In this document: in pieces, positions 17,616 to 25,115 of the stretch
Numbering within the stretch: the stretch's first letter is position 1
Layout: every line of letters begins with the position of its first letter
NCBI RefSeq assembly: GCF_031834615.1
Contig: NZ_CP115543.1
Coordinates: 248,001-312,000, forward strand
Reading direction: 5' to 3'
DNA length: 64,000 nucleotides
From: Stenotrophomonas aracearum
Lineage (GTDB): Bacteria; Pseudomonadota; Gammaproteobacteria; Xanthomonadales; Xanthomonadaceae
Program-made: the position numbers and the translations under genes
Notes under the pieces: model-generated
What the model was told of the DNA's origin: nothing
What the model saw: the letters and a program-made list of their open reading frames with translations, nothing else
The model's database searches: none

Positions 17616-17729
17616 GGTCGGGAGGTTGGAAACCGACTAGCAGCATGCGGCGGGCGTATTTCCCCCGTGAGGGTGTTGTATTAGCCACCCTCCCGACCAT
17701 GGGACGTCCATCATTCTGCTGCTAGTCGG
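17616..17729 (-). promoter_or_regulatory. Structured symE leader with two interleaved inverted repeats
   Basis: The gene-poor stretch 17572-17966 contains two inverted repeats in interleaved order: GGTCGGGAGG (17616-17625) with CCTCCCGACC (17689-17698), and CCGACTAGCAGCA (17633-17645) with TGCTGCTAGTCGG (17717-17729). The A-B-A'-B' order allows either a pseudoknot or two mutually exclusive hairpins in the symE transcript. A 25-codon ORF (17637-17714, minus strand, starting MMDVPWSGG) ends with its TAG inside the second repeat. Type I toxin modules use antisense RNAs or structured leaders in this position. No known RNA family is recognised with certainty. Confidence 0.55.
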
Positions 17730-17942
17730 AGTTTCCACGCTCCTTGTGGTCACCTTGCGCCGTGGGGCACGAGGGGAGAAGTTGTTTTTATTCATCGATT
17801 TGCGAGATCCGGTAGGCACGATCAATGAACGACGCTATCGACCTGTCGTGGTCAGCGATTCTGGGATGGAGTTCGCGATTGTGTGTGCCGTAGCAGTCGG
17901 TACGATCAATAAAATCGATTGCTCTCGGGCGATGCAGTCAAC

Positions 17943-17971
17943 GGTAGGGTCGTCTGGGGAGCGACCCTACC
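17943..17971. repeat. GTAG-type hairpin supplying the stop codon of the downstream minus-strand gene
   Basis: GGTAGGGTCG and CGACCCTACC are perfect 10-bp arms around a 9-base loop. The CTA of the right arm (17967-17969) is the TAG stop codon of the lipoprotein-like gene at 17967-18410. The hairpin may double as its terminator. Confidence 0.75.
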
Positions 17972-18410
17972 GGGGTGGGGCGTTGCTTGTCCGGATCAGG
18001 TCGCCCTTCAGACTGGCGTTGTCACCGTTGACGCGAACCTTGGCTACGTCTGCCGGTAGACCGGAGATCAGGAACCGTGCGCCGTACTCGCAGATGCAGG
18101 CTGCTGCATCGCCGCCGCTGCTGGTCAGGGTGTAGCTCAGCTTCAGCGTGTCGCCATCCACGTGGGCCTTGCCGTTGCTGCCTTGGTCGAAGCCGCAGGT
18201 GGCTGGGTTGCGGACAAGGAAAGTGGCGGCGTCGCGGGTGCCGCTCGATGTTGCTTCTGGTTCGAGGGTGTCTTCGTTCCAGTCGCCTGCGCAGCCCAGG
18301 TATTCGAATTCGGTGAGCAGGCCGGTGCCGGCTTCGGTGTGTGAGGTGCAGGCAGTCGTGGTCATTGCGACGGCGAGAAGCGTCAGGACCATTCTGAGTA
18401 GTTTCAACAA
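17967..18410 (-). CDS. Hypothetical exported protein, possible lipoprotein
   Basis: The 147-residue product has a hydrophobic N-terminus (LLRMVLTLLAVAMTTTAC) whose Cys could be lipidated, although TTAC is a weak lipobox. The mature domain has four more cysteines, with CGFDQG and ACICEYG, and predicted beta segments (TLKLSYTLTSSG, VAKVRVNGDNASLKGDL). The family is not recognised. The stop codon falls in a GTAG-type repeat. The 335-base gap to the next gene (18411-18745) holds a composite repeat and the TetR operator region. Confidence 0.6.
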   Translation of the reverse strand: MLKLLRMVLTLLAVAMTTTACTSHTEAGTGLLTEFEYLGCAGDWNEDTLEPEATSSGTRDAATFLVRNPATCGFDQGSNGKAHVDGDTLKLSYTLTSSGGDAAACICEYGARFLISGLPADVAKVRVNGDNASLKGDLIRTSNAPPR

Positions 18411-18494
18411 TGCAGGTTCCTTTCCATGTGATGCCAGAATCCGGGTGGACCCATGCCGTGCCAGGACGTCCAGGCGTCACGGTGGAACGGGGCG

Positions 18495-18642
18495 GTAGAG
18501 TCGATTTCCAAACGACTGCCGATAAGAATAATCGGCGCGGCGAACGCAAGGGCCTTCGACGGGGAACAGCGTTACCCCGGCCAAGGTCATGCCTCCCAGC
18601 ATCGATCACCGTTATCGGCGGTCGTTTGGGAAGCGACCCTAC
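18495..18642. repeat. Composite inverted pair of GTAG-ended repeats (about 148 bases)
   Basis: The left end GTAGAGTCGATTTCCAAACG and right end CGTTTGGGAAGCGACCCTAC are imperfect inverted copies, with inner motifs CCGATAAGAATAATCGG and CACCGTTATCGGCGG. The same composite occurs at 54192-54334 and a left half at 2904. This matches the style of the S. maltophilia GTAG repeat family. Confidence 0.7.
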
Positions 18643-18683
18643 CGTCGCCGTGCCGGCCCCGGCCCCCCAAGCATTCTCCCCTG

Positions 18684-18733
18684 TTGCATCCTCCAACCTA
18701 ACACTGTTAGATTCGCCCCCTAACAACGTTAGG
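18684..18733 (+). promoter_or_regulatory. Probable promoter and double operator of the tetR-RND genes
   Basis: TTGCAT at 18684-18689 and TTAGAT at 18707-18712 are spaced by 17 bases. Two palindromes with the same half-sites overlap and follow: CTAACACTGTTAG (18698-18710) and CCTAACAACGTTAGG (18719-18733). Their centres are 22 bases apart, about two helical turns. This is a typical TetR autoregulation layout just before the GTG at 18746. Confidence 0.65.
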
Positions 18734-18745
18734 TAACCACGACCA

Positions 18746-19378
18746 GTGCGCCAGCCCATCGCCCGGGACAACATCGTCGCGGCCGCCTTCAAGCTTCTCG
18801 ACGAAGCCGGCATGGAGGGAGTGACCCTGCGCAAGGTGGCCTGCACCCTCGGTATACGCGCGCCTTCCCTGTACTGGCACTTCAAGAGCAAGCAGGCGTT
18901 GGTGGATGCCATGGCCGACGCGATGATCGTGGACGTCGCCCGCAACATCCCCGAAGGCCAGCCCTGGCGGCAGACCCTGCTGCAGATTGCGCGCGAGTTC
19001 CGCACCGCGTTCAAGGCCCGTCGCGACGGCGCGCGGGTGTATGCCGGCACCTTCCTGGCCACCGAGAACGTGCTGCGGGTTGGCGAAACCAGCATCGCCG
19101 CGCTGGTTGGTGCCGGGGCCTCTGTCCGCCTGGCCGCGACCGCGCCGATGGACCTGGTGTACTACACGATGGGCTTTGTGATTGAAGAACAGTCCTGGCC
19201 CGGTGACGGCAGCATGGAGGCGCTCGGTGAGTCCTTCATGGCGCTGGCCGAGGCGCGCTTCCCGCATTGCTGGAGCGCGCGCGAGGTCTGGAGCGAGGTC
19301 GACTTCGACACGCGCTTCGAACAGGGCCTGGGCCTGCTGCTGGACGGCATTGATCAGCGCCTGGCCAGCGCCGCCTGA
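18746..19378 (+). CDS. TetR-family transcriptional regulator
   Basis: This 210-residue protein starts at a GTG 12 bases after the second palindrome. The N-terminal helix-turn-helix spans about residues 24-45 (GVTLRKVACTLGIRAPSLYWHFKSK), with the near-invariant YWHF. The C-terminal half resembles the TetR/TetR_C ligand-binding class. The two genes downstream encode an efflux adaptor and pump, 46 bases away on the same strand, so it probably represses them and itself from the CTAAC-N-GTTAG sites. The inducer is unknown. Confidence 0.88.
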   Translation: MRQPIARDNIVAAAFKLLDEAGMEGVTLRKVACTLGIRAPSLYWHFKSKQALVDAMADAMIVDVARNIPEGQPWRQTLLQIAREFRTAFKARRDGARVYAGTFLATENVLRVGETSIAALVGAGASVRLAATAPMDLVYYTMGFVIEEQSWPGDGSMEALGESFMALAEARFPHCWSAREVWSEVDFDTRFEQGLGLLLDGIDQRLASAA

Positions 19379-19424
19379 CCCCCATTTTTCCTCACTACCG
19401 CTGCTCCGACACGGAAGCTCACTG

Positions 19425-20522
19425 ATGCGCGCCTCTCTTCTCCGCTGCACTTCCCTCCTGCTGGTGGCGGTAACGCTCGCCGCCTGCGGCAACAAAGACG
19501 ACAAGGCCGCCGCCGACGCCGCGGCCAGCTCCGCGCTGCCAGTGTCGCTGGCCCCGGTGCAGCAGCAGACCATGGCGCGCACGGTGCTGGTCTCCGGCCC
19601 GGTCACCGCCTATGAGGAAATGCAGCTGGGCGTGGAGATCAGCGGCCAGCGCGTGACCGCATTGCCGGTGGACGTGGGCCAGTGGGTGAAGAAGGGCCAG
19701 GTTCTGCTGCAGCTGGACCACCGCACGCTGGACAGCGAGCTGGCCCAGGCCGATGCCTCGCTGAAGCAGGCGCAGGCGGCGCAGGAGCTCGCGCGCTTGA
19801 ACTTCCAGCGCAGCGAGAAGCTGGCGGCGCAGAAGCTGATCAGCGAAAGCAGCCTTGATGAGCTGCGTGCCAACCGCATCAATGCCGAGGCGCAGACCGC
19901 CACCGCCCGTGCCTCGCGCGACGCGGCGCAGCTGCGCCGTGACTTCGCCGACCTGCGCGCGCCGGCCGATGGCCTGATCTCCAAGCGCCTGGTGCAGCCG
20001 GGCCAGGTGGTGCAGGCCGGGACCGAGCTGCTGCGCCTGATCCGCGACGGCCGCCTGGAATGGCGCGCCGAGCTGCCCGAAGACCAGCTTACCGGCGTGG
20101 CCGTGGGCAACACGGTGGAATTGCCGTATGCCGACGCTGTTGTCACCGGCCGCATCCGCGCGGTCACCCCGGGCGTGGACGCGCAGACCCGCACCGGTAC
20201 GATCTTTGCCGACCTGCCCGAGCCGGGCACGCTGAAGCCGGGGGTGTACGTGGAAGGCCGCATCGTCATCGGCGAAGGCCCGGCGCTGACCGTGCCCACC
20301 GCTGCGATCGTGCAGCGTGATGGCCACAGCTACGTGTTCACCGTGAACGACAAGCAGCAGGCGGCGCGCCTGCGCGTGCGCACCGGCCAGGCCGTGCAGG
20401 GCCGCACCGCGATCCTGGAGGGTCTGAAGAAGGGCGACCGGGTGGTGGTGGAAGGCGCCGGGTTCCTCGGCGAGGGCGACCGCGTGCGCGTGGTGGCTGA
20501 TGCCAAGGCAACCGCCAAATGA
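19425..20522 (+). CDS. RND efflux periplasmic adaptor subunit (membrane fusion protein)
   Basis: The start at 19425 gives a lipoprotein signal peptide with lipobox LAAC at Cys21; the frame is open much further upstream, through the tetR region, without support. In the 365-residue product, a lipoyl-like half (GQWVKKGQVLLQLD) precedes a coiled alpha-hairpin (LAQADASLKQAQAAQELARLNF). The second lipoyl half (LRAPADGLISKRLVQPGQVV) and beta-barrel follow. The adaptor links the inner-membrane pump to an outer-membrane channel. Its TGA overlaps the pump start as ATGA. Several Sme-type pumps exist in Stenotrophomonas; I cannot say which one this is. Confidence 0.9.
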   Translation: MRASLLRCTSLLLVAVTLAACGNKDDKAAADAAASSALPVSLAPVQQQTMARTVLVSGPVTAYEEMQLGVEISGQRVTALPVDVGQWVKKGQVLLQLDHRTLDSELAQADASLKQAQAAQELARLNFQRSEKLAAQKLISESSLDELRANRINAEAQTATARASRDAAQLRRDFADLRAPADGLISKRLVQPGQVVQAGTELLRLIRDGRLEWRAELPEDQLTGVAVGNTVELPYADAVVTGRIRAVTPGVDAQTRTGTIFADLPEPGTLKPGVYVEGRIVIGEGPALTVPTAAIVQRDGHSYVFTVNDKQQAARLRVRTGQAVQGRTAILEGLKKGDRVVVEGAGFLGEGDRVRVVADAKATAK

Positions 20523-23500
20523 ATATCTCCGCCTGGGCGATCAAGCGCCCGTTGCCTGCGCTGCTGATTTTCTTCGTGCTGTGCGTGGCCGGCCTGTGGG
20601 GCTTCTACCAGCTGCCGGTGGCGCGCTTCCCGGACATCGCCTTCCCGATGACCACCGTCACCGTGACCCAGCCGGGCGCCTCGCCCAGCCAGCTGGAAGC
20701 GGAAGTCACCCGCAAGGTGGAGGACTCGGTCGCCACGGTGAACAACGTCAAGCGCGTGATCTCCTCGGTCAGCGAAGGCGTGAGCACCACCACGATCGAG
20801 TTCCAGCTGGAGGCGGATCTTGCCACCGCGCTGGACGACACCCGCGACGCGGTCACCCGCATCCGCACCGACCTGCCGCAGGACATCCAGGAACCGGTGA
20901 TCTCCAAGGTCGACATCGGCGGCTCGCTGATGACCTATGCGCTGGTTGCGCCGCACATGACGCCGGACGAAGCCAGTTGGTTCGTCGACCGCGACATTTC
21001 GCGTGCGATGTACGGCGTGCCGGGCGTGGCCCGGGTGACCCGCGTGGGCGGCGTGCAGCGCCAGGTGCGGGTGGACCTGGACCCGAATGCGTTGATCGCG
21101 ATGGGCATCACCGCCGGCGACGTCTCGCAGCAGCTGGCCCGCATCCAGGTCGAACGGGCGGGCGGCAAGGCCGAAATCGAAGGTGCGCAGCAGACCATCC
21201 GTACGCTGGGTACGGTGGGTGACGCACAGCAGCTGCGCGACTACTCCATCGCGCTGCCGGACGGCCGCGCGGTGCGCCTGTCCACGCTGGCCACGATCAC
21301 CGATGCTGCGGCAGATCCCACCGAAGCAGCACTGCTGGACGGCGAAAAGGTCGTTGCCTTCTCGATGTCGCGCACGCGCGGTTCGAGCGAAGTGAAGGTG
21401 GAAGCCGGCGTGCACGAGGCGCTGGACAAGATCAAGGCCGAGCACCCGGGCATCGACTTCCGGCTGGTCACCACCGCCATCGATGAAACACATCGCTCCT
21501 ACGATTCGTCGATGACGATGCTGTGGGAAGGCGCGCTGCTGGCGCTGCTGGTGGTGTGGCTGTTCCTGCGCGACTGGCGCGCGACGTGGGTGTCTGCGCT
21601 GGCGTTGCCGCTGTCGATCATTCCCACCTTCGCGGTGATGTACTTCTTCGGCTTCACGCTGAACATCATCACGCTGCTGGCGTTGTCGGTGGTGGTCGGC
21701 ATCCTGGTCGACGATGCCATCGTGGAAATCGAGAACATCGTACGCCACCTGCGCATGGGCAAGCCGCCGCTGGAAGCGGCGCGTGAGGCGGCCGGCGAGA
21801 TCGGCAATGCGGTGATCGCCACCTCGCTGACGTTGGCCGCGGTGTTCGTGCCGGTGGCGTTCATGCCCGGCATTGCCGGCAAGTTCTTCCGCGAATTCGG
21901 CTGGACCGCAGCGACGGCAGTGCTGTTCTCGCTGCTGGTGGCGCGCCTGCTCACCCCGATGATGGCCGCGTACCTGCTCAAGCCGCATGGCGAAGAGAAG
22001 CCCGAGTCGAAGTTGATGACCTGGTATCTGGGCTGGGTGGACAGGGCGCTGCGCTACCGGGGCCGCACGCTGTGGCTCGCGACCGGTCTGTTCGTGGCCT
22101 CGCTGGCGCTGGTGCCGCTGATCCCGGCGACCTTCATTCCGCAGTCCGATCTGGGCCGCAGCAACCTCAATCTGGAACTGCCGCCCGGCACCCGCCTGCA
22201 GGAAACCGTGGACGTGGCCGAGCGCGCCCGCGCGCTGCTCAAGGACATGCCGGAGCTGAAGCAGGTCTACACCGCCGTGGGTGCAGTGCTCGACCTGGGC
22301 GACCCCAGCGCCACCGGCGTGGGCGAACCGCGCAAGGCCACCCTGATCCTCGACTGGGGCGTGGCCGATGACCGCGACCGCGACCAGCGCGCGCTGGAAC
22401 GCGATGCGCGCGCCCGCTTGGCCAACCTGCCCGGCGTGCGCGTGAGCTATGTGAGTTCCGAGCCGGGCAATCTGCTGCAGCTTGTCCTCTCGGGCGACGA
22501 CCCGCAGCGCCTGCAGGAGGCCTCCACCGCGCTCGAGCGCGATCTGCGCGGCATCCAGGGGCTGGGCAGCGTGACGTCCACCGCCTCGCTGCTGCGCCCG
22601 GAACTGCAGATCGTGCCCAACGCGGCGCGTGCGGCGGACCTGGGCGTGGCCACGCAGGACATCGCAGAAGCCGCGCGTATTGCCACGGCCGGTGACTACG
22701 AACAGCGCCTGGCCAAGCTCAACCTGCCGGATCGCCAGGTGCCGATTCGTGTGGGCTTCGCCGAGGCCGACCTGGCCAATCCCGCGCTGATCGGGCAGCT
22801 GCGCGTGCCCGGCCGCGACGGCCCGGTGCCGCTGGCGGCGGTGGCGGAGATCCGCCAGGGCAGTGGCCCGTCGCAGATCTCGCGCTATCAGCGCCAGCGC
22901 AACGTGACCCTCACCGCCGAGCTCAATGGCCGCCCGCTGGGCGATGTGATGACCGAAGTACAGGCGCTGCCCAGCGTGAAGCAGTTGCCGCCGGGCGTGA
23001 CCTTCCTCAACACCGGCGATGCCGAAGTGTTCGTGGAGCTGTTCATCGGCTTCATGCTGGCGATGGCCGCGGGCCTGATATGCATCTACATGGTGCTGTT
23101 GTTGCTGTTCAACCACGCGCTGATGCCGGTGACCATCCTGGCGGCGGTGCCGCTGTGCGCCGGTGGTGCCTTCGGTGCGCTGCTGATCACCCAGAACATG
23201 CTGTCGCTGCCTGCGTTGATCGGGTTGCTGATGCTGATCGGCATTGCCACCAAGAACTCCATCCTGCTGGTGGACTACGCGGTGATGGCCGAAGACGAGC
23301 AGGGCATGAGCCAGCATGACGCGTTGATCGACGCCTGCCGCAAGCGCGCCCAGCCGATCGTGATGACCACCCTGGCCATGGGCGCGGGCATGATGCCGAT
23401 CGCGTTGGGCTTTGCCGGTGATTCCAGCTTCCGCGCGCCGATGGCGATTGCGGTGATCGGCGGGCTGATCACCTCCACGCTGCTCAGCCTGATCGTGATC

Positions 23501-23584
23501 CCGGCGGCGTTTACGGTGATGGACGACCTGGGTGAGTGGATGTCGAAGAAGTTCCGCCACAAGTCCACGCACAAGACCGCCTAA
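20519..23584 (+). CDS. RND-family efflux pump permease
   Basis: This 1021-residue inner-membrane protein has the RND plan. TM1 comes first (LPALLIFFVLCVAGLWGFY), then a large periplasmic loop, then TM2-6, and the second half repeats the plan. The proton-relay aspartates are in GILVDDAIVEIEN near residue 398. The N-terminus begins MNISAWAIKRPL, with PDIAFPMTTVTVTQPGAS, the usual AcrB/MexB-like beginning. It should expel drugs or other amphiphiles using the proton gradient. It is translationally coupled to the adaptor. No outer-membrane factor gene follows, so it must borrow a TolC-like channel from elsewhere. Confidence 0.92.
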   Translation: MNISAWAIKRPLPALLIFFVLCVAGLWGFYQLPVARFPDIAFPMTTVTVTQPGASPSQLEAEVTRKVEDSVATVNNVKRVISSVSEGVSTTTIEFQLEADLATALDDTRDAVTRIRTDLPQDIQEPVISKVDIGGSLMTYALVAPHMTPDEASWFVDRDISRAMYGVPGVARVTRVGGVQRQVRVDLDPNALIAMGITAGDVSQQLARIQVERAGGKAEIEGAQQTIRTLGTVGDAQQLRDYSIALPDGRAVRLSTLATITDAAADPTEAALLDGEKVVAFSMSRTRGSSEVKVEAGVHEALDKIKAEHPGIDFRLVTTAIDETHRSYDSSMTMLWEGALLALLVVWLFLRDWRATWVSALALPLSIIPTFAVMYFFGFTLNIITLLALSVVVGILVDDAIVEIENIVRHLRMGKPPLEAAREAAGEIGNAVIATSLTLAAVFVPVAFMPGIAGKFFREFGWTAATAVLFSLLVARLLTPMMAAYLLKPHGEEKPESKLMTWYLGWVDRALRYRGRTLWLATGLFVASLALVPLIPATFIPQSDLGRSNLNLELPPGTRLQETVDVAERARALLKDMPELKQVYTAVGAVLDLGDPSATGVGEPRKATLILDWGVADDRDRDQRALERDARARLANLPGVRVSYVSSEPGNLLQLVLSGDDPQRLQEASTALERDLRGIQGLGSVTSTASLLRPELQIVPNAARAADLGVATQDIAEAARIATAGDYEQRLAKLNLPDRQVPIRVGFAEADLANPALIGQLRVPGRDGPVPLAAVAEIRQGSGPSQISRYQRQRNVTLTAELNGRPLGDVMTEVQALPSVKQLPPGVTFLNTGDAEVFVELFIGFMLAMAAGLICIYMVLLLLFNHALMPVTILAAVPLCAGGAFGALLITQNMLSLPALIGLLMLIGIATKNSILLVDYAVMAEDEQGMSQHDALIDACRKRAQPIVMTTLAMGAGMMPIALGFAGDSSFRAPMAIAVIGGLITSTLLSLIVIPAAFTVMDDLGEWMSKKFRHKSTHKTA

Positions 23585-23602
23585 CCCGCGGTCGGTGTGG
23601 CG

Positions 23603-23627
23603 CGGCGGGTGCGCAATGCACCCGCCG
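23603..23627. terminator. Hairpin between convergent genes
   Basis: CGGCGGGTGC and GCACCCGCCG form a perfect 10-bp stem with a 5-base loop between the pump stop and the VOC gene stop. There is no T-run, so termination is only presumed. Confidence 0.4.
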
Positions 23628-23639
23628 TGACGCGGACAA

Positions 23640-24050
23640 TCAGCGCCCCGCGCGCTGGATCAACTTCCAGCCATTGCCAGACGGATCGCGGAACCCCGCA
23701 TCCACCGTGCCATAGCGCTCGGTAGGCTCCTGGTTGAACTCCACCCCGGCCGCAGACCAACGCTCGTACGTGGTCTTGCAGTCGTCCACGGTCATCACCA
23801 GCGGCGGCATCGCACCCTTGGCCACCAGCGCATTCAACGCCTGCGCGGTCGCGGCGTCATGCACCGGCGGGCCCGGGCGGAACAGGCCCAGCTGGAACCC
23901 CGGTTGGTCCGGGTGCTGCACGGTCAGCCAGCGGTAGTCGCCGTTGCCGGCGTCGGTGTGCACGCTGAAACCCAGCTTGCCCACATAGAACGCCAATGCT
24001 TCTTCCTGGTCGCGCACATACACGCCGACCACTTCAATGCCCTGCTTCAT
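23640..24050 (-). CDS. VOC-family (glyoxalase/bleomycin-resistance/dioxygenase) protein
   Basis: This 136-residue single-fold protein has the paired beta-alpha-beta-beta-beta modules of the VOC superfamily: EVVGVYVRDQEEALAFYVGKLGF near the N-terminus and TVDAGFRDPSGNGWKLIQ at the end. The exact substrate cannot be read from sequence; members of this subgroup are often annotated only as glyoxalase-like. Its ATG overlaps the stop of the AraC gene (ATGA), with GGAGG inside that gene, so the two are a coupled pair. Confidence 0.85.
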   Translation of the reverse strand: MKQGIEVVGVYVRDQEEALAFYVGKLGFSVHTDAGNGDYRWLTVQHPDQPGFQLGLFRPGPPVHDAATAQALNALVAKGAMPPLVMTVDDCKTTYERWSAAGVEFNQEPTERYGTVDAGFRDPSGNGWKLIQRAGR

Positions 24051-24520
24051 GGAACCTCCGGTGTTGTGGGTGGTTCCTTTTTACGCCCCCCGCCGCCCGT
24101 CCGCTTCTCCGAAACTGAGGTATTGAGATCCGGCCGGCTGGCGGCGCGGGCAATGCACTCCGGCGCCTGCGCGGCCGTACCCGGCAGCAGGCCGGCGCGC
24201 AGCTCGCCGGGGCTCTGCCCAGTGATGTCGCGGAAGATCCGGCCGAAGGTGCCCAAGCTGCTCCAGCCGGTCTGCAGCGCGATCTCGGTGATCGGCAGGT
24301 CGGTGTCGCGGCACAGCGCCACCGCGCGTTCGATGCGCCGGGTGAGCAGGTAGCGGTGCGGCGGCAGCCCGAACGCCTGCCGGAACTGGCGCGCGAAGTA
24401 TGCCTCCGACACCGCGCTGACCTGCGCCAGCCGCGCCACCGGCCACGCCTCGTGCGGGGCGCGGTCCATGTGGTCCTTGGCCCGGAGCAGCCGGCGCAGC
24501 AGTTCGGGGGTCGGGTTCAT
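24047..24520 (-). CDS. AraC-family transcriptional regulator (short, DNA-binding domain first)
   Basis: The 157-residue product consists mostly of the two helix-turn-helix units of AraC/XylS proteins: VARLAQVSAVSEAYFARQFRQAFG with PHRYLLTRRIERA, and ITEIALQTGWSSLGTFGRIFRDITGQSPG. A short, low-complexity tail follows, and there is no N-terminal sensor domain. The ATG at 24520 is used; the upstream extension would run back into pnuC. It is 10 bases after the pnuC stop and coupled to the VOC gene, so it may read out the same thiamine-linked transcript or act locally on the VOC gene. Confidence 0.85.
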   Translation of the reverse strand: MNPTPELLRRLLRAKDHMDRAPHEAWPVARLAQVSAVSEAYFARQFRQAFGLPPHRYLLTRRIERAVALCRDTDLPITEIALQTGWSSLGTFGRIFRDITGQSPGELRAGLLPGTAAQAPECIARAASRPDLNTSVSEKRTGGGGRKKEPPTTPEVP

Positions 24521-24530
24521 GCCGCCAAGG

Positions 24531-25115
24531 CTAGCGCGGTTTGAGCTCGGCCCCTTCATGGCTGGCCGCGGTCCACGCGCGCAGGCCCATCACGGCCAGG
24601 CCGATGAACACCAGGTACAGCCCGGCGGTGACGTCCAGCGACTTGTACAGGTACATGGCCACGTACACCACATCCACCACGATCCACAGCCACCAGGTGG
24701 CCACGTGCCGGCGTGCCTGCCACCACTGCGCCACCAGGCTCAGCGCGGCCAGCATGGCGTCCAGCCACGGCAGCGCGGCGTCGGTCCAGCTGTGCATGGC
24801 AAAGCCCATCGCGATGCCGAACACCACGCCCACGCCCAGGTCACGCAGCAGCTGCTGGCGTGGCAGCGGAACGATCACGATCGCGCCGTCCTGTTCGGCA
24901 TGCCGGTGCCAGCTCAGCCAGCCGTACAGCAGGAAGCCACCGAAGGCGACCTGCAGCAGGCTGTCCGAATACAGGCGCGCTTCGATGAACACCGTGGCGT
25001 ACAGGCCCACCGCGACCAGCCCCATCGGCCAGGCCAGCATGCGGCGGCCGGCCATCAGCCAGACGCCGAGCAGGCTGGCCACTACCGCCGACCATTCGAG
25101 CACGGCCGCGCTCAT
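24531..25115 (-). CDS. pnuT: PnuC-family transporter, probably for thiamine (PnuT)
   Basis: This 194-residue membrane protein has six or seven hydrophobic segments and the family signatures LLQVAFGGFLLYGWLSW and WWLWIVVDVVYVAMYLYK. PnuC proteins carry vitamin precursors such as nicotinamide riboside by facilitated diffusion, with trapping by a kinase. The gene is coupled (ATGA overlap) to a TonB receptor gene that sits behind a TPP riboswitch. It is therefore most likely the thiamine-specific subgroup PnuT, a context-based assignment known from thiamine regulon comparisons. Confidence 0.85.
   Translation of the reverse strand: MSAAVLEWSAVVASLLGVWLMAGRRMLAWPMGLVAVGLYATVFIEARLYSDSLLQVAFGGFLLYGWLSWHRHAEQDGAIVIVPLPRQQLLRDLGVGVVFGIAMGFAMHSWTDAALPWLDAMLAALSLVAQWWQARRHVATWWLWIVVDVVYVAMYLYKSLDVTAGLYLVFIGLAVMGLRAWTAASHEGAELKPR

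Noticed and set aside
17746..18135. A 129-codon plus-strand ORF
   Set aside because: It runs antisense through the exported protein gene and its GTAG repeat, has no ribosome binding site and no recognisable domain.
20330..23572. A 1080-codon open frame antisense to the RND pump
   Set aside because: It is a mirror of the real gene's third-position GC bias, with His/Gln/Arg-rich low-complexity product and no domains.
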